Shown: positions 24,952-34,410 of the stretch, one piece after another
Numbering within the stretch: the first letter of the stretch is position 1
Layout of the letters: every line of letters begins with the position of its first letter
Source: Clostridioides difficile
Lineage (GTDB): Bacteria; Bacillota; Clostridia; Peptostreptococcales; Peptostreptococcaceae
Assembly: GCA_024919175.1 (NCBI GenBank)
Contig: CP103804.1
Location: 1,922,001 to 1,986,000 of the forward strand
Reading direction: 5' to 3'
Length of the DNA: 64,000 nt
The notes under the pieces: generated by a model
Seen by the model: only the letters and a program-made list of their open reading frames with translations
Told to the model about the DNA's origin: nothing
The model's database searches: none
Translations under genes and position numbers: made by a program

Positions 24952-26253
24952 ATGAATTTAGAACAAGATGTTTTAATAATTGGAAGTGGTGTTTCGGGAT
25001 TATATTGTGCATTAAATTTGGATAAAAATTTAAATGTGCTAGTAGTATCAAAATCTACAATTGAAAACAATAATACATATCTTGCACAAGGTGGAATTTC
25101 GACTGCTAGAAATATTGATGATATAGAATCTTTTGTAGAAGATACAATGAAGGCTGGACAGTATAAAAATAAGGTTGAAGCAGTCAAAGTTCTTGCGGAT
25201 GAATCTATAGAAAATGTAGGCCAAATAGTAGACTATGGTATGCCATTAGACAAAGAAAATGGAGAGATAGATTATACAAGAGAGGGAGCTCATAGTGTAA
25301 ATAGAATAGTTCATAGCAAAGATAATACAGGAGAGGTTGTTTTTAAGACTCTACTAAAAGAAGCTAAAACTAGAGAAAACATAACTCTTATAGAAGATGC
25401 TTACCTTTTGGATATATTAAAAGATGGTAATAAGTGTGTAGGAGCTAGAATTTTTAAGTCTCAAAAAGAAATTCATATTTTTTCAAAGGTGGTAGTTTTA
25501 GCTACAGGTGGAATTGGTGGACTTTTCAAAAATTCTACTAATCAAAGACACCTTACAGGTGATGGAATTGCTATAGCATTAAGAAATAATATTAAGATAG
25601 AAAATTTAGAGTATATTCAAATACACCCAACAGCTTTCTATGAAGAAAACAGTGAAGGTAGAAGGATGCTTATATCTGAATCTTTAAGAGGAGAAGGGGC
25701 TAAGCTTTTAAATAAGAACAAAGAAAGATTTGTAGATGAACTTCTTCCAAGAGATGTAGTTTCAAAAGCTATTTTTGAGCAAATGGAAAAAGATGATTTA
25801 CCTTATGTGTATTTAGATGCAACACATTTAGATAGTGAATATTTAATAAATAGATTTTCTTTTATATACAATGAATGTTTAAATAGAGGAACAGATATAA
25901 CCAAAGAATATATAAAGGTATCTCCTGCACAACATTATTTTATGGGAGGTATACATGTTGATTTAGATTCAAAAACATCTATGGAGAACCTATATGCAGT
26001 AGGTGAAATTAGCTGTACAGGTGTTCATGGAGCTAATCGACTAGCAAGCAATTCACTACTTGAAGGTCTTGTGTTTTCAAAAAGAGCAGCTAAAAATATA
26101 AACTCAGTTATAGGGAGTATAGAAGTGCAGTTTATAGAAGTATCAAATATAGATGTAGATGTAGAAAAAGTAAAGGAAGAGAATAAAATATTAGTCATAA
26201 AAGAAATAGAAAGAACAAGTGAGGATTTTGGCGATGAATTATTTGATTATTGA
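24952..26253 (+). CDS. nadB: L-aspartate oxidase
   Basis: This 433-residue FAD enzyme oxidises L-aspartate to iminoaspartate for NadA. Seen are the dinucleotide motif IIGSGVSGLYCA, the LAQGGIS segment, HPTAFYEE, SESLRGEGAKLLN, and the C-terminal FAD block ANRLASNSLLEGLVFSKRA. At 433 residues it is shorter than the E. coli enzyme and lacks most of the C-terminal helical domain, as in other clostridia. In anaerobes fumarate is the probable electron acceptor. Its end overlaps the start of nadC by 20 bases. Confidence 0.95.
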   Translation: MNLEQDVLIIGSGVSGLYCALNLDKNLNVLVVSKSTIENNNTYLAQGGISTARNIDDIESFVEDTMKAGQYKNKVEAVKVLADESIENVGQIVDYGMPLDKENGEIDYTREGAHSVNRIVHSKDNTGEVVFKTLLKEAKTRENITLIEDAYLLDILKDGNKCVGARIFKSQKEIHIFSKVVVLATGGIGGLFKNSTNQRHLTGDGIAIALRNNIKIENLEYIQIHPTAFYEENSEGRRMLISESLRGEGAKLLNKNKERFVDELLPRDVVSKAIFEQMEKDDLPYVYLDATHLDSEYLINRFSFIYNECLNRGTDITKEYIKVSPAQHYFMGGIHVDLDSKTSMENLYAVGEISCTGVHGANRLASNSLLEGLVFSKRAAKNINSVIGSIEVQFIEVSNIDVDVEKVKEENKILVIKEIERTSEDFGDELFDY

Positions 26254-27070
26254 TAAAATGATACAAGAGGCTTTAATAGAAGATGTTCCAAGTGAAGATA
26301 TAACAACTAATTCTATTGTAGATGAAAATTCTAAATCTACTGTAGATTTAATTTGTAAACAAGAGGGGATAATAGCAGGCTTAGGTGTGTTCAAAAGAGT
26401 TTTTGAAATACTTGGAGATGTAGATGTAGAGTTGTATAAAAATGATGGTGATAGGGTAAATAATGGCGAAAAGATAGCTATATTAACTGGAAATACTAGA
26501 AACTTACTTGTGGGAGAACGTGTAGCGTTAAATTATTTACAAAGAATGAGCGGAATAGCTACTACTACAAGTATGTATGTGGAAAAACTTGAAGGTACAA
26601 ATACTAAACTATTGGATAGTAGAAAAACAATACCTAATCTTAGAATTTTGGATAAATATTCTGTAAAAGTAGGTGGAGGAAGCAATCATAGGTTTAATTT
26701 ATCTGATGGAATATTACTTAAAGATAATCATATTGGGGCCGCAGGTGGTGTCAAAAATGCAGTTGAATTAGCTAGAAAAAATACATCTTTTGTCAGAAAA
26801 ATAGAGGTAGAAGTGGAAACTTTAGATATGGTAAAAGAAGCTATAGAAGCTAAAGCAGATATAATAATGTTAGATAATATGAGTTTGGAGACAGCAAAAA
26901 AAGCTGTAGAAATGATAAATGGGAGAGCAGTTGTAGAGTTTTCTGGAAATGTAAATTTAGATACAATAGAGTCTATAGGAAAAATTGGTGTTGATGTTGT
27001 CTCTGTGGGAGCGCTTACACATTCAGTGAAAGCGCTTGATATAAGTATGAAAAACTTAAGAAATATATAA
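26234..27070 (+). CDS. nadC: Nicotinate-nucleotide pyrophosphorylase (carboxylating)
   Basis: This 278-residue quinolinate phosphoribosyltransferase completes the pathway, using PRPP to form nicotinate mononucleotide. Motifs: EDVPSEDITT, GERVALNYLQRMSGIAT, LDSRKTIPNLR, KVGGGSNHRFNLSDGILLKDNH, and the C-terminal ADIIMLDNMS and VEFSGNV. ATG at 26234 lies 9 bases after GAGG inside nadB; the open frame from GTG 26219 is less likely. It overlaps nadB, so translation is coupled. Confidence 0.96.
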   Translation: MNYLIIDKMIQEALIEDVPSEDITTNSIVDENSKSTVDLICKQEGIIAGLGVFKRVFEILGDVDVELYKNDGDRVNNGEKIAILTGNTRNLLVGERVALNYLQRMSGIATTTSMYVEKLEGTNTKLLDSRKTIPNLRILDKYSVKVGGGSNHRFNLSDGILLKDNHIGAAGGVKNAVELARKNTSFVRKIEVEVETLDMVKEAIEAKADIIMLDNMSLETAKKAVEMINGRAVVEFSGNVNLDTIESIGKIGVDVVSVGALTHSVKALDISMKNLRNI

Positions 27071-27109
27071 AGATGTATTAAAATAGATTTAATTAATATA
27101 AATAATTAA

Positions 27110-27163
27110 AATAGAATCCTTAAATTTACTTTATAGATTTAGATTTGAGGATTCTATTCTTTA
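27110..27163 (+). terminator. Terminator of nadABC
   Basis: AATAGAATCCT (27110-27120) pairs with AGGATTCTATT (27148-27158), followed by CTTTAG. It is 40 bases after the nadC stop. The rest of 27164-27331 holds nothing recognisable. Confidence 0.65.
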
Positions 27164-27331
27164 GTTCCTAAAATTGATTAAAATAAAAGTAATTAACAAT
27201 TAAATATATACAAATAAATGATATATACACTTTCAATAATGCAATTATTTTCTATTTTATATACTTCTACTTTATATACAAAGACTAACGAATTTATAAT
27301 ATAATTATATGAATAAAATTTTATTCAAAAT

Positions 27332-28153
27332 TTATATAGCCTTATTAAGTATATATTTGTTTATAACCTTTGCAACTCCATTTTCATTGTTGGTATCAGT
27401 AACATAATCAGCAATTTCTTTTATGCTACTACGTGCATTTCCCATTGCCACACCAAGTCCTGCATATTTTATCATATGTTGGTCATTTTCTTCATCACCA
27501 ACAGCAATAGAATTTTCTATAGGTATATTTAGATTGTTACATAATGTTTGAAGTGCAGTACCCTTATTAGTAGTTTTACCTAAAAACTCTAAATAAAAAG
27601 GGGCAGACCTTACTATAGTATATCTATTGAATAAATCCTTAGGAAGTTGTTTTATAATTTCTTCTAATCTTTCTGGTTCATCAACTATCATAACCTTACA
27701 AATTTTAATAGATTTATCAATTTTATCTTTGTGTATATATTTAACTTCTATATCGTTTAATTTAGCTTCATGAAGTGTGTACTTACCAGGAGTTTCGTTT
27801 GGTGTGATTAAATTTGTCATTGTATTTATGTGTATTTTAGTATTATATTTTTTACAAACATTGTTATATATAAAATCGAAGTCATCTAAAGTCATCTCTA
27901 CATCATGTATTATTTTTTCACTTTTAACCTCTTGAATAATAGCTCCATTGAAGCATATAACATAATCACCTTCGTCTGTTAGATTTAATTGGTTTAAAAG
28001 TCCCTTAACACCAGGAAGTGGTCTACCTGTTGTTATAACTACTTTAGCCCCAACCTTCTTTGCTTCTTGAATAGATTCAAATACTTCAGGAGTAACTTTT
28101 CTTTTTGTATTTAATATTGTTCCATCAATATCTAGCGCGATTAATTTGTACAT
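27332..28153 (-). CDS. Cof-type HAD-superfamily phosphatase (YidA-like)
   Basis: This 273-residue HAD hydrolase of the Cof/IIB subfamily acts on sugar or cofactor phosphates. The nucleophile motif is LIALDIDGTIL near the N-terminus, motif II is VITTGRP, the IIB cap lies between about residues 80 and 185, a motif III lysine is in GKTTNKGTAL, and motif IV is AVGDEENDQHMIKYAGLGVAMGNA. ATG at 28153 was chosen because TGGAGGTTGAT precedes it. It is monocistronic and convergent with nadABC. The substrate is not predictable. Confidence 0.88.
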   Translation of the reverse strand: MYKLIALDIDGTILNTKRKVTPEVFESIQEAKKVGAKVVITTGRPLPGVKGLLNQLNLTDEGDYVICFNGAIIQEVKSEKIIHDVEMTLDDFDFIYNNVCKKYNTKIHINTMTNLITPNETPGKYTLHEAKLNDIEVKYIHKDKIDKSIKICKVMIVDEPERLEEIIKQLPKDLFNRYTIVRSAPFYLEFLGKTTNKGTALQTLCNNLNIPIENSIAVGDEENDQHMIKYAGLGVAMGNARSSIKEIADYVTDTNNENGVAKVINKYILNKAI

Positions 28154-28165
28154 ATCAACCTCCAA

Positions 28166-28598
28166 TAAATTATATCCTCAATTTTCTGATGAAAACGTTG
28201 ACACAACTAGTGTTGAACAAAATTTCAATAGAAAATTTAATGTGTATATTATTATACCAAGAGATAAGCAATTTATAAAGTTTAATAATATTAATTTTTT
28301 GATAAAACTATTATTCATAAAAGATAAAATATTACATGAATATATTATATAAGTAATAGTTTCAACTTTTATGAGTGTATAAATGTTAATTATAAAAAAT
28401 GGTATCGTTTGCATTTTGATATAGATAGAAGCTTCTATTATAAGGAGTAATATTTTTATATGAAAGTTTTATTAAAGATTTGTACAATAATTAGTTTTAT
28501 CTTATAAAAGATTGTAATTAGAATAATCATATGTTATTATTCAACATGATTATAATGTAAATGTTACTCAAAATAATGATTTATAAAGTCATAGTAGT
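28166..28598. other. Non-coding spacer between the HAD phosphatase and oligoendopeptidase genes
   Basis: AT-rich divergent intergenic region. Both promoters must lie here, but no unambiguous -35/-10 pair was found. No gene is supportable. Confidence 0.3.
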
Positions 28599-28632
28599 AT
28601 GTAATACATGTAAATAGTATCATGTATTACAT
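28599..28632. repeat. 12-bp perfect inverted repeat upstream of the oligoendopeptidase gene
   Basis: ATGTAATACATG (28599-28610) and CATGTATTACAT (28621-28632) flank a 10-base spacer about 50 bases before the ATG. Each arm is itself nearly palindromic, as for two adjacent operator sites. It has no T-tract, so a DNA-binding site is more likely than a terminator. Confidence 0.55.
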
Positions 28633-28684
28633 ATAAAACTATATTTACGAATATAAAGACCAAATTTATAAAGGAGAGTTTTAA

Positions 28685-30379
28685 ATGAAGTTTTCAGAGT
28701 TCAACTATGAAAGACCAAATTATGATAGTATAAAAAAAGAGTTTTTAAAGTGTGTAGAAGAAATAGACAATTCTTGTTGTTATGATGAACAACAAGAAAA
28801 TATACATAAAATTAATTTTTTGAGGAATAAAATAGAAACGTTGTCAAACATAGCATCTATAAGATACAGTATAAATACTCTTAATAAACTCTATCAAGAG
28901 GAAAAAAATTATTGGGACGAATACATGCCTTTATATGAAGAATTAAATTCATATTTTTATAATGCTATAGTAAATTCAAAATTTAAACTTAATTTAAAAA
29001 AAGAATTTGGAGAACAATTTTTTACAATAGTGGATTATTCTTTAAAAAGTTTTTCCAAAGAGATAATAAAGGAATTACAAGAAGAAAATAAATTGTGTTC
29101 AGAGTATACTAAACTTTTAGCATCTGCACAGATAATGTTTGAAGGAAAAGAAAGAAACTTATCTGGTATGGGAATATTTATGAGTTCTAAGTCTAGAAAA
29201 ACAAGGGAATTAGCAAATAAGGCGTATTATAATTTCTTTGAAGATAATGAATCTAAATTTGATGATATATTTGATAAATTAGTTAAACTTAGAGATAAAA
29301 TAGCAAAAAAGCTAGGTTTTAAAAACTTTGTAGAACTTGGATATATTAGAATGAAGAGAAGTAATTACAGAGAAGATAGGATTGAAAATTTTAGAAAACA
29401 AGTACTAAAATATATAGTGCCACTAGCAGATGAACTTTATGAAAAGCAAGCTAAGAGAATAGGCCTAGAATCTTTGAGCTACCTAGATGAAGACTTAGAA
29501 TTTTTAACAGGAAATGCAACTTTAAAGGGAAATTCAGAATACATAATTGAAAATGGAAAAAGAATGTATGCTGAATTATCCAAAGAAACTGATGAATTTT
29601 TTAATTTTATGTTAGAAAATGAACTTATGGATTTAGAAACAAAGAAAGGGAAAGGTGCTGGTGGATACTGTACTTATATACCTGACTATAAGTCACCATT
29701 TATTTTTTCTAACTTTAATCAAACATCTGATGATATAGATGTATTGACACATGAGGCAGGTCATGCATTTCAATTGTATATGTCAAGATGGATTGAAATG
29801 CCAGAGATTAATTTCCCTACACTGGATAGTTGCGAAATTCATTCAATGAGTATGGAATTTATAACATGGCCATGGATGAAGTTATTTTTTAAGGAAGATA
29901 CAGATAAATACAAGTTTACTCATTTATCATCTGCAATTAAATTTATACCTTATGGAGTAGTTGTTGATGAATTTCAGCATTATATTTATAAAAATCCTAA
30001 TATCGACAAATCAAAAAGAAAAGAAATATGGAGATTTTTAGAGAAAAAATACTTACCACATAGAAAGTATGATGATAATTCTTTTTTAGAACGAGGTTGC
30101 TGGTGGTTTAAGCAAGGTCATATATTTAAAAATCCTTTTTACTATATAGACTATGCATTAGCTCAGATTTGTGCATTACAATTCTGGAAAAAAATGATTA
30201 AAGACAAGGAATCTGGATGGAATGATTATATAAATATCTGTAAAGTAGGTGGAACAAAGTCATTTTTAGACATTGTAAGTATAGGAAATCTATATTCTCC
30301 ATTTGATAATGAGTGTATAAAATCTGTTATAGATGATGTAAAATCATGGTTTGATGAAATAAATGACATCAATTTGTAA
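28685..30379 (+). CDS. M3-family oligoendopeptidase (PepF-like)
   Basis: This 564-residue zinc metallopeptidase has the gluzincin motif HEAGHAFQLY near residue 358 and the downstream zinc-ligand segment FPTLDSCEIHSMSMEF. Length and layout (long N-terminal helical half, catalytic C-terminal half) fit the M3B oligoendopeptidase F group, which cuts short peptides in the cytoplasm. AAGGAGAG precedes the ATG. It stands alone just before the glycine reductase operon. Peptide breakdown would fit the amino-acid-fermenting life style, by inference. Confidence 0.9.
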   Translation: MKFSEFNYERPNYDSIKKEFLKCVEEIDNSCCYDEQQENIHKINFLRNKIETLSNIASIRYSINTLNKLYQEEKNYWDEYMPLYEELNSYFYNAIVNSKFKLNLKKEFGEQFFTIVDYSLKSFSKEIIKELQEENKLCSEYTKLLASAQIMFEGKERNLSGMGIFMSSKSRKTRELANKAYYNFFEDNESKFDDIFDKLVKLRDKIAKKLGFKNFVELGYIRMKRSNYREDRIENFRKQVLKYIVPLADELYEKQAKRIGLESLSYLDEDLEFLTGNATLKGNSEYIIENGKRMYAELSKETDEFFNFMLENELMDLETKKGKGAGGYCTYIPDYKSPFIFSNFNQTSDDIDVLTHEAGHAFQLYMSRWIEMPEINFPTLDSCEIHSMSMEFITWPWMKLFFKEDTDKYKFTHLSSAIKFIPYGVVVDEFQHYIYKNPNIDKSKRKEIWRFLEKKYLPHRKYDDNSFLERGCWWFKQGHIFKNPFYYIDYALAQICALQFWKKMIKDKESGWNDYINICKVGGTKSFLDIVSIGNLYSPFDNECIKSVIDDVKSWFDEINDINL

Positions 30380-30581
30380 AAAATTATGAGAAATTTATTA
30401 TGTAAGAGCAAAAATTTAAAAAAAATATATTTCTTACAAAAATGGTTATATTTTTAATCAATCTGAAATAATAAACCAAAAAAGATTTGTACTTAAAAAA
30501 AAAAGAAAATACAGGAAATATGTAATATCAACATTTGGAAAAAAAAGTAAAAATGTATACAAAATACATATAAAAAAACTA
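30380..30581. other. AT-rich spacer before the grd promoter
   Basis: It contains several long A runs and no supportable gene or stable hairpin. It probably includes the upstream region of the grd promoter. Confidence 0.3.
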
Positions 30582-30610
30582 TTGCAAATTTTATAGAATG
30601 TTTATATACT
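30582..30610 (+). promoter_or_regulatory. Promoter of the glycine reductase operon
   Basis: TTGCAA (30582-30587) and TATACT (30605-30610) are 17 bases apart, about 95 bases before the glycine aptamer. Confidence 0.6.
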
Positions 30611-30704
30611 TAAGTCAACAGAGATAGAAAAAAGCTATTTATAAAAATAAATGATAAATTGCTAAGTTTTCAATTTTCTGAAAAAATAATAATCCGGGCG
30701 AAGA

Positions 30705-30820
30705 GTATGGGAGACTGCTTTATAAAAAAGCGACCGAAGGGACAAATTTAATCTTACATACCCAGAAGATTAAATGAAATTCTCAGGTAAAGATGACTGT
30801 ATTTGGACGGGTCTCTGAAA
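30705..30820 (+). promoter_or_regulatory. Glycine riboswitch (single aptamer)
   Basis: The segment shows the conserved glycine-aptamer blocks in order: GGGAGACTGC, GCGACCGAAGGGACAAA, a long pairing arm (ATTTAATC with GATTAAAT), TCTCAGGTAAAGATGACTG, and GGACGGGTCTCTGAAAA. GAGAC and GTCTC close P1. Only one full aptamer is visible. A strong terminator follows at once, so glycine most likely lets transcription continue into the glycine reductase genes, as expected for an ON switch on a catabolic operon. Confidence 0.93.
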
Positions 30821-30828
30821 ATGATTTT

Positions 30829-30872
30829 AACAGGGAAGACAAATTGGGAGATTTGTTTTTCCTGTTTTTTAT
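30829..30872 (+). terminator. Expression-platform terminator of the glycine riboswitch
   Basis: AACAGGGAAGACAAAT (30829-30844) pairs through 16 positions (with G-U pairs) with ATTTGTTTTTCCTGTT (30851-30866), followed by a T run. It lies between aptamer and grdX. Confidence 0.85.
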
Positions 30873-30912
30873 TTATCGAGTAATAAATAAAAGTTTGAAA
30901 GAGAGTAAAAAA

Positions 30913-31284
30913 ATGATAATAATTACAAATAATCCAAAAGTAAAAGAAGAAGTTCAAGACAGAGAAGTTTTATTCAAAGATACAACTTACATTGGAATCT
31001 TAGAAACAAGTAGAGATTTGATACATGAAGGATATGAACTTTTATCTCATCCACTATATGGGAGTGTAAAACCAAATGAAACACCTTACAGAACAATTAT
31101 ACTAAAACAAGGAAATCGTTTGGATGTAAACTCTTTAACCTTAATTGAAGAAGCAATCATCACTGCAAGTAAATTTCAGAATAATAAAAAGACTCCAAGA
31201 TGGACAGAAAGTGTTCAAGATGACTTTAGAGTAATTGACTATGATATATTTTATAATACAATACAAAGAATGCAGTATGAATAA
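30913..31284 (+). CDS. grdX: GrdX family protein, glycine reductase operon
   Basis: This 123-residue protein starts MIIITNNPKVKEEVQDREV. Genes of this size and sequence type head glycine reductase operons; the function of GrdX is not established. The start at 30913 was chosen because upstream codons of the open frame run through the riboswitch and terminator. It is the first gene after the glycine riboswitch, 95 bases ahead of trxB. The middle, LLSHPLYGSVKPNETPYRTI, is typical of the family. It is probably cytoplasmic. Confidence 0.88.
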   Translation: MIIITNNPKVKEEVQDREVLFKDTTYIGILETSRDLIHEGYELLSHPLYGSVKPNETPYRTIILKQGNRLDVNSLTLIEEAIITASKFQNNKKTPRWTESVQDDFRVIDYDIFYNTIQRMQYE

Positions 31285-31379
31285 ATGAGTTTGTTAAAAA
31301 GTTATTAAAAAGTCTAAATATTAAATTTGATTTAATATTAAATAAAAGTAAGAAATTTAATTAGGGAGGATAAGTCAAG

Positions 31380-32327
31380 ATGGAAAATGTGTATGACTTA
31401 GTAATAATTGGTTCAGGACCAGCAGGACTTGCAGCAGGTCTTTATGGAGCAAGAGCAAAGATGAAAACTCTAATCCTAGAAAAAGATAAGACTGGTGGGC
31501 AAATTGTAATAACACATGAAATTGCAAATTATCCAGGGTCAGTTCCAAATGCAACAGGACCAAGTCTAATAGCTAGAATGGTTGAGCAATGTAAAGAGTT
31601 CGGAGCAGAAATGTTAAGAGACAACATTGTAGATACTGAACTAGATGGAGATATAAAAGTTTTAAAAGGACAGAAGGCAGAATATAGAGCAAAGGCAGTA
31701 ATAATAGGAACAGGAGCAACACCAAGAAAAATTGGTTGCCCAGGAGAAAAAGAGCTTACTGGTAAAGGGGTTTCATATTGTGCAACTTGTGATGCAGATT
31801 TCTTTGAAGACTTTGAAGTGTTTGTTGTAGGTGGAGGAGATAGTGCATTAGAGGAAGCAATGTATTTAACTAAATTTGCTAGAAAAGTAACGATTGTACA
31901 TAGAAGACAAGGATTTAGATGTGCTAAAAGTGTTGAAGAAAAAGCAAAGGCTAATCCAAAGATAGAGTTTTTACTAGATACAGTAATAGAAGAAATAAAA
32001 GGTGATGGAATATTAGAATCAGTTGTATTTAAAAACAAAGTTACTGGGGAAACTCATGAATATTTTGCAGATGAAGAAGATGGAACAATGGGAGTATTTG
32101 TTTTCGTTGGATTAGATGCTCAAACTGATTTATTCAAGGGTAAAGTTGATATGGATGAAAAAGGCTATATAATAACTGATGAAGATATGAGAACTAATAT
32201 ACCAGGTGTATTTGCAGCAGGTGATTGTAGATCTAAGACTCTAAGACAGGTTGTAACTGCAACTAACGATGGAGCAATTGCATCTATAGTAGCTGAAAAA
32301 TACATTGATGAAAAGTTTGAAAGCTAA
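31380..32327 (+). CDS. trxB: Thioredoxin reductase of the glycine reductase system
   Basis: This 315-residue FAD/NADPH enzyme has the FAD motif IIGSGPAGLAAGLYGARA, active-site CATC (in SYCATCDADFF), NADPH-binding VVGGGDSALEEAMYL and the C-terminal GVFAAGDCR. It reduces the adjacent thioredoxin, which supplies electrons to glycine reductase. It is encoded in the operon between grdX and trxA. GGGAGGATAAGTCAAG precedes the ATG. C. difficile has other trxB genes; this copy is assigned to glycine reduction by position. Confidence 0.95.
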   Translation: MENVYDLVIIGSGPAGLAAGLYGARAKMKTLILEKDKTGGQIVITHEIANYPGSVPNATGPSLIARMVEQCKEFGAEMLRDNIVDTELDGDIKVLKGQKAEYRAKAVIIGTGATPRKIGCPGEKELTGKGVSYCATCDADFFEDFEVFVVGGGDSALEEAMYLTKFARKVTIVHRRQGFRCAKSVEEKAKANPKIEFLLDTVIEEIKGDGILESVVFKNKVTGETHEYFADEEDGTMGVFVFVGLDAQTDLFKGKVDMDEKGYIITDEDMRTNIPGVFAAGDCRSKTLRQVVTATNDGAIASIVAEKYIDEKFES

Positions 32328-32403
32328 AAAACTATAAAGTAAAGTCAATAAATAATATTTAAAATATTAAAATAAAATAAAAATTTCAAGGGGGAACATG
32401 AAA

Positions 32404-32721
32404 ATGTTAGATTTAGATAAAAGTACTTTTGATGAAGAAGTTTTAAATGCAGAAGGTTTTGTATTTGTTGATTTCTGGAGTGAAGGTTGTGAACCTTGTA
32501 AAGCTTTAATGCCAGATGTTCATAAATTAGCTGAAACTTATGGGGATAAAATAAAGTTCTGTAAAATGGATACAACAAAAGCTAGAAGATTAGCTATAAA
32601 ACAAAAAGTATTAGGACTTCCAACTATGGCTATATACAAAGATGGAGAAAAAGTAGATGAAGTTACTAAGGATGATGCTACAATTCCTAATATAGAAGAT
32701 ATGATTAAAAAATATCTTTAA
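32404..32721 (+). CDS. trxA: Thioredoxin of the glycine reductase system
   Basis: This 105-residue thioredoxin passes electrons from TrxB to GrdA/GrdB. The active site is WSEGCEPCKALMPD, that is CEPC, not the usual CGPC; variant active sites are known for thioredoxins of glycine reductase operons. GLPTMAIYKDGE carries the cis-proline. ATG at 32404 has better spacing to AAGGGGG (9 bases) than ATG at 32398, which is the alternative. The 268-base spacer after it, before grdE, shows no clear structure. Confidence 0.92.
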   Translation: MLDLDKSTFDEEVLNAEGFVFVDFWSEGCEPCKALMPDVHKLAETYGDKIKFCKMDTTKARRLAIKQKVLGLPTMAIYKDGEKVDEVTKDDATIPNIEDMIKKYL

Positions 32722-32989
32722 TCTGTTGATATAATATTAACAACAAAAGAAAAAAATCTGTTTGAGTCCAGAAGTAGAGTAAAAAGGATTTTTATGTCTC
32801 AGTTTGTTAAAAAAATAATTTTAGATAAAATATTTTTTTTACGGTAAAGAATTTTTAATAATAAAATAAATTATTAAGACATAAAAAACAACATGAAAAC
32901 ATCTTTAAAATTAAGTTAGAAAATATTGATATAACTTTGAGAAAAACTCAAATGCATATATACAAAATTAAATAACAGGAGGTGCAAGT

Positions 32990-34276
32990 ATGCGTCTTGA
33001 ATTAGGGAAAATCTTTATAAAAGATATTCAATTTGGTGATGTAACAGAAGTTAAAGATGGAGTATTATTCATCAATAAGCAAGAGATGCTACAAGAAATT
33101 GGTGGAGATGAGCATATTAAGTCTATAGATATAGAATTAGCTCGTCCAGGTGAAAGCATAAGAATAACACCTGTAAAAGATGTTATTGAGCCAAGAGTAA
33201 AAGTTGAAGGTAATGGGGGAATATTCCCAGGTATCATGTCTAAGGTTGACACTGTAGGAGAAGGAAAAACTCATGCTTTAAAAGGTGTAGCTGTTGTAAC
33301 TACTGGAAAGATAGTAGGTTTCCAAGAAGGTATAGTAGATATGACTGGAGAAGGAGCTAAATACACTCCATTTTCTAAATTAAATAATGTAGTAGTAGTA
33401 GCTGAACCTATTGATGGTTTAAAACAATACGCTCATGAGAAAGCTGTTAGAATGATAGGATTCAAAGCAGCAATGTATTTAGGTGAAGCAGCAAGAAATC
33501 TTACTCCAGATGAAGTTTCAGTATATGAAACTAAACCTCTTCTTGAGTCCATCAAAGAATATCCAGAACTTCCAAAAGTAGGATATGTTTACATGCTTCA
33601 AACTCAAGGATTATTACATGACACTTATGTATATGGTGTAGATGCAAAACAAATAGTGCCAACATTATTATATCCAACAGAATTAATGGACGGAGCAATT
33701 GTAAGTGGTAACTGTGTTTCTGCATGTGATAAAAATCCAAGCTATGTTCATATAAACAATGGAGTAGTTGAAGAGTTATATGCACAACATGGTAAAGAGA
33801 TAAACTTTGTAGGTGTAATTATAACTAATGAAAATGTTTACTTAGCAGATAAAGAAAGATCTTCAAACTGGACTTCTAAATTATGTAAATATTTAGGATT
33901 AGATGCAGTTATAGTTTCACAAGAAGGTTTTGGAAATCCAGATACTGACCTTATTATGAACTGTAAAAAAATAGAAATGCAAGGTGTAAAAACAGTTATA
34001 GTTACAGATGAATATGCTGGACGTGATGGAGGTTCTCAATCACTTGCAGATGCAGATGTAAGAGCAGATGCTGTTGTAACAGGTGGAAATGCTAACCAAG
34101 TTGTAGTGCTTCCTAAGTTAGATAAGGTAATTGGACACTTAGAAGTAGTAGATGTAATTGCTGGTGGTTCTGATGGAAGCTTAAAAGCTGATGGAACTAT
34201 TGAAGTTGAAATACAAGCTATCACAGGTGCAACTAATGAAACAGGATTTGGTCATTTAACTGCCAAAGAATATTAA
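32990..34276 (+). CDS. grdE: Glycine reductase component B, GrdE proprotein
   Basis: This 428-residue proprotein is cut at a conserved cysteine to give two subunits, the C-terminal one starting with a pyruvoyl group that binds glycine as a Schiff base. The expected site is in SGNCVSACDKN at about residue 242. The surrounding MLQTQGLLHDTYVYG and TAKEY end match the family. AGGAGGTG precedes the ATG. It works with GrdB as substrate-activating component B, passing the carboxymethyl group to the selenol of GrdA. It is fourth in the operon. Confidence 0.94.
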   Translation: MRLELGKIFIKDIQFGDVTEVKDGVLFINKQEMLQEIGGDEHIKSIDIELARPGESIRITPVKDVIEPRVKVEGNGGIFPGIMSKVDTVGEGKTHALKGVAVVTTGKIVGFQEGIVDMTGEGAKYTPFSKLNNVVVVAEPIDGLKQYAHEKAVRMIGFKAAMYLGEAARNLTPDEVSVYETKPLLESIKEYPELPKVGYVYMLQTQGLLHDTYVYGVDAKQIVPTLLYPTELMDGAIVSGNCVSACDKNPSYVHINNGVVEELYAQHGKEINFVGVIITNENVYLADKERSSNWTSKLCKYLGLDAVIVSQEGFGNPDTDLIMNCKKIEMQGVKTVIVTDEYAGRDGGSQSLADADVRADAVVTGGNANQVVVLPKLDKVIGHLEVVDVIAGGSDGSLKADGTIEVEIQAITGATNETGFGHLTAKEY

Positions 34277-34410
34277 GAATTATTTCATTAAACGATTTAG
34301 TAATATTGCGATTGAGTAATATCAATTAAAAAAATTGTAAATAAATTTATCAAAACATAATGAATGTTATGGATATATAAATAATTAGAAATATAATAAG
34401 GAGGATTATT

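Noticed and set aside
28378..28684. Possible second riboswitch upstream of the oligoendopeptidase gene
   Set aside because: No conserved aptamer motif could be found. Only the 12-bp dyad is clear.
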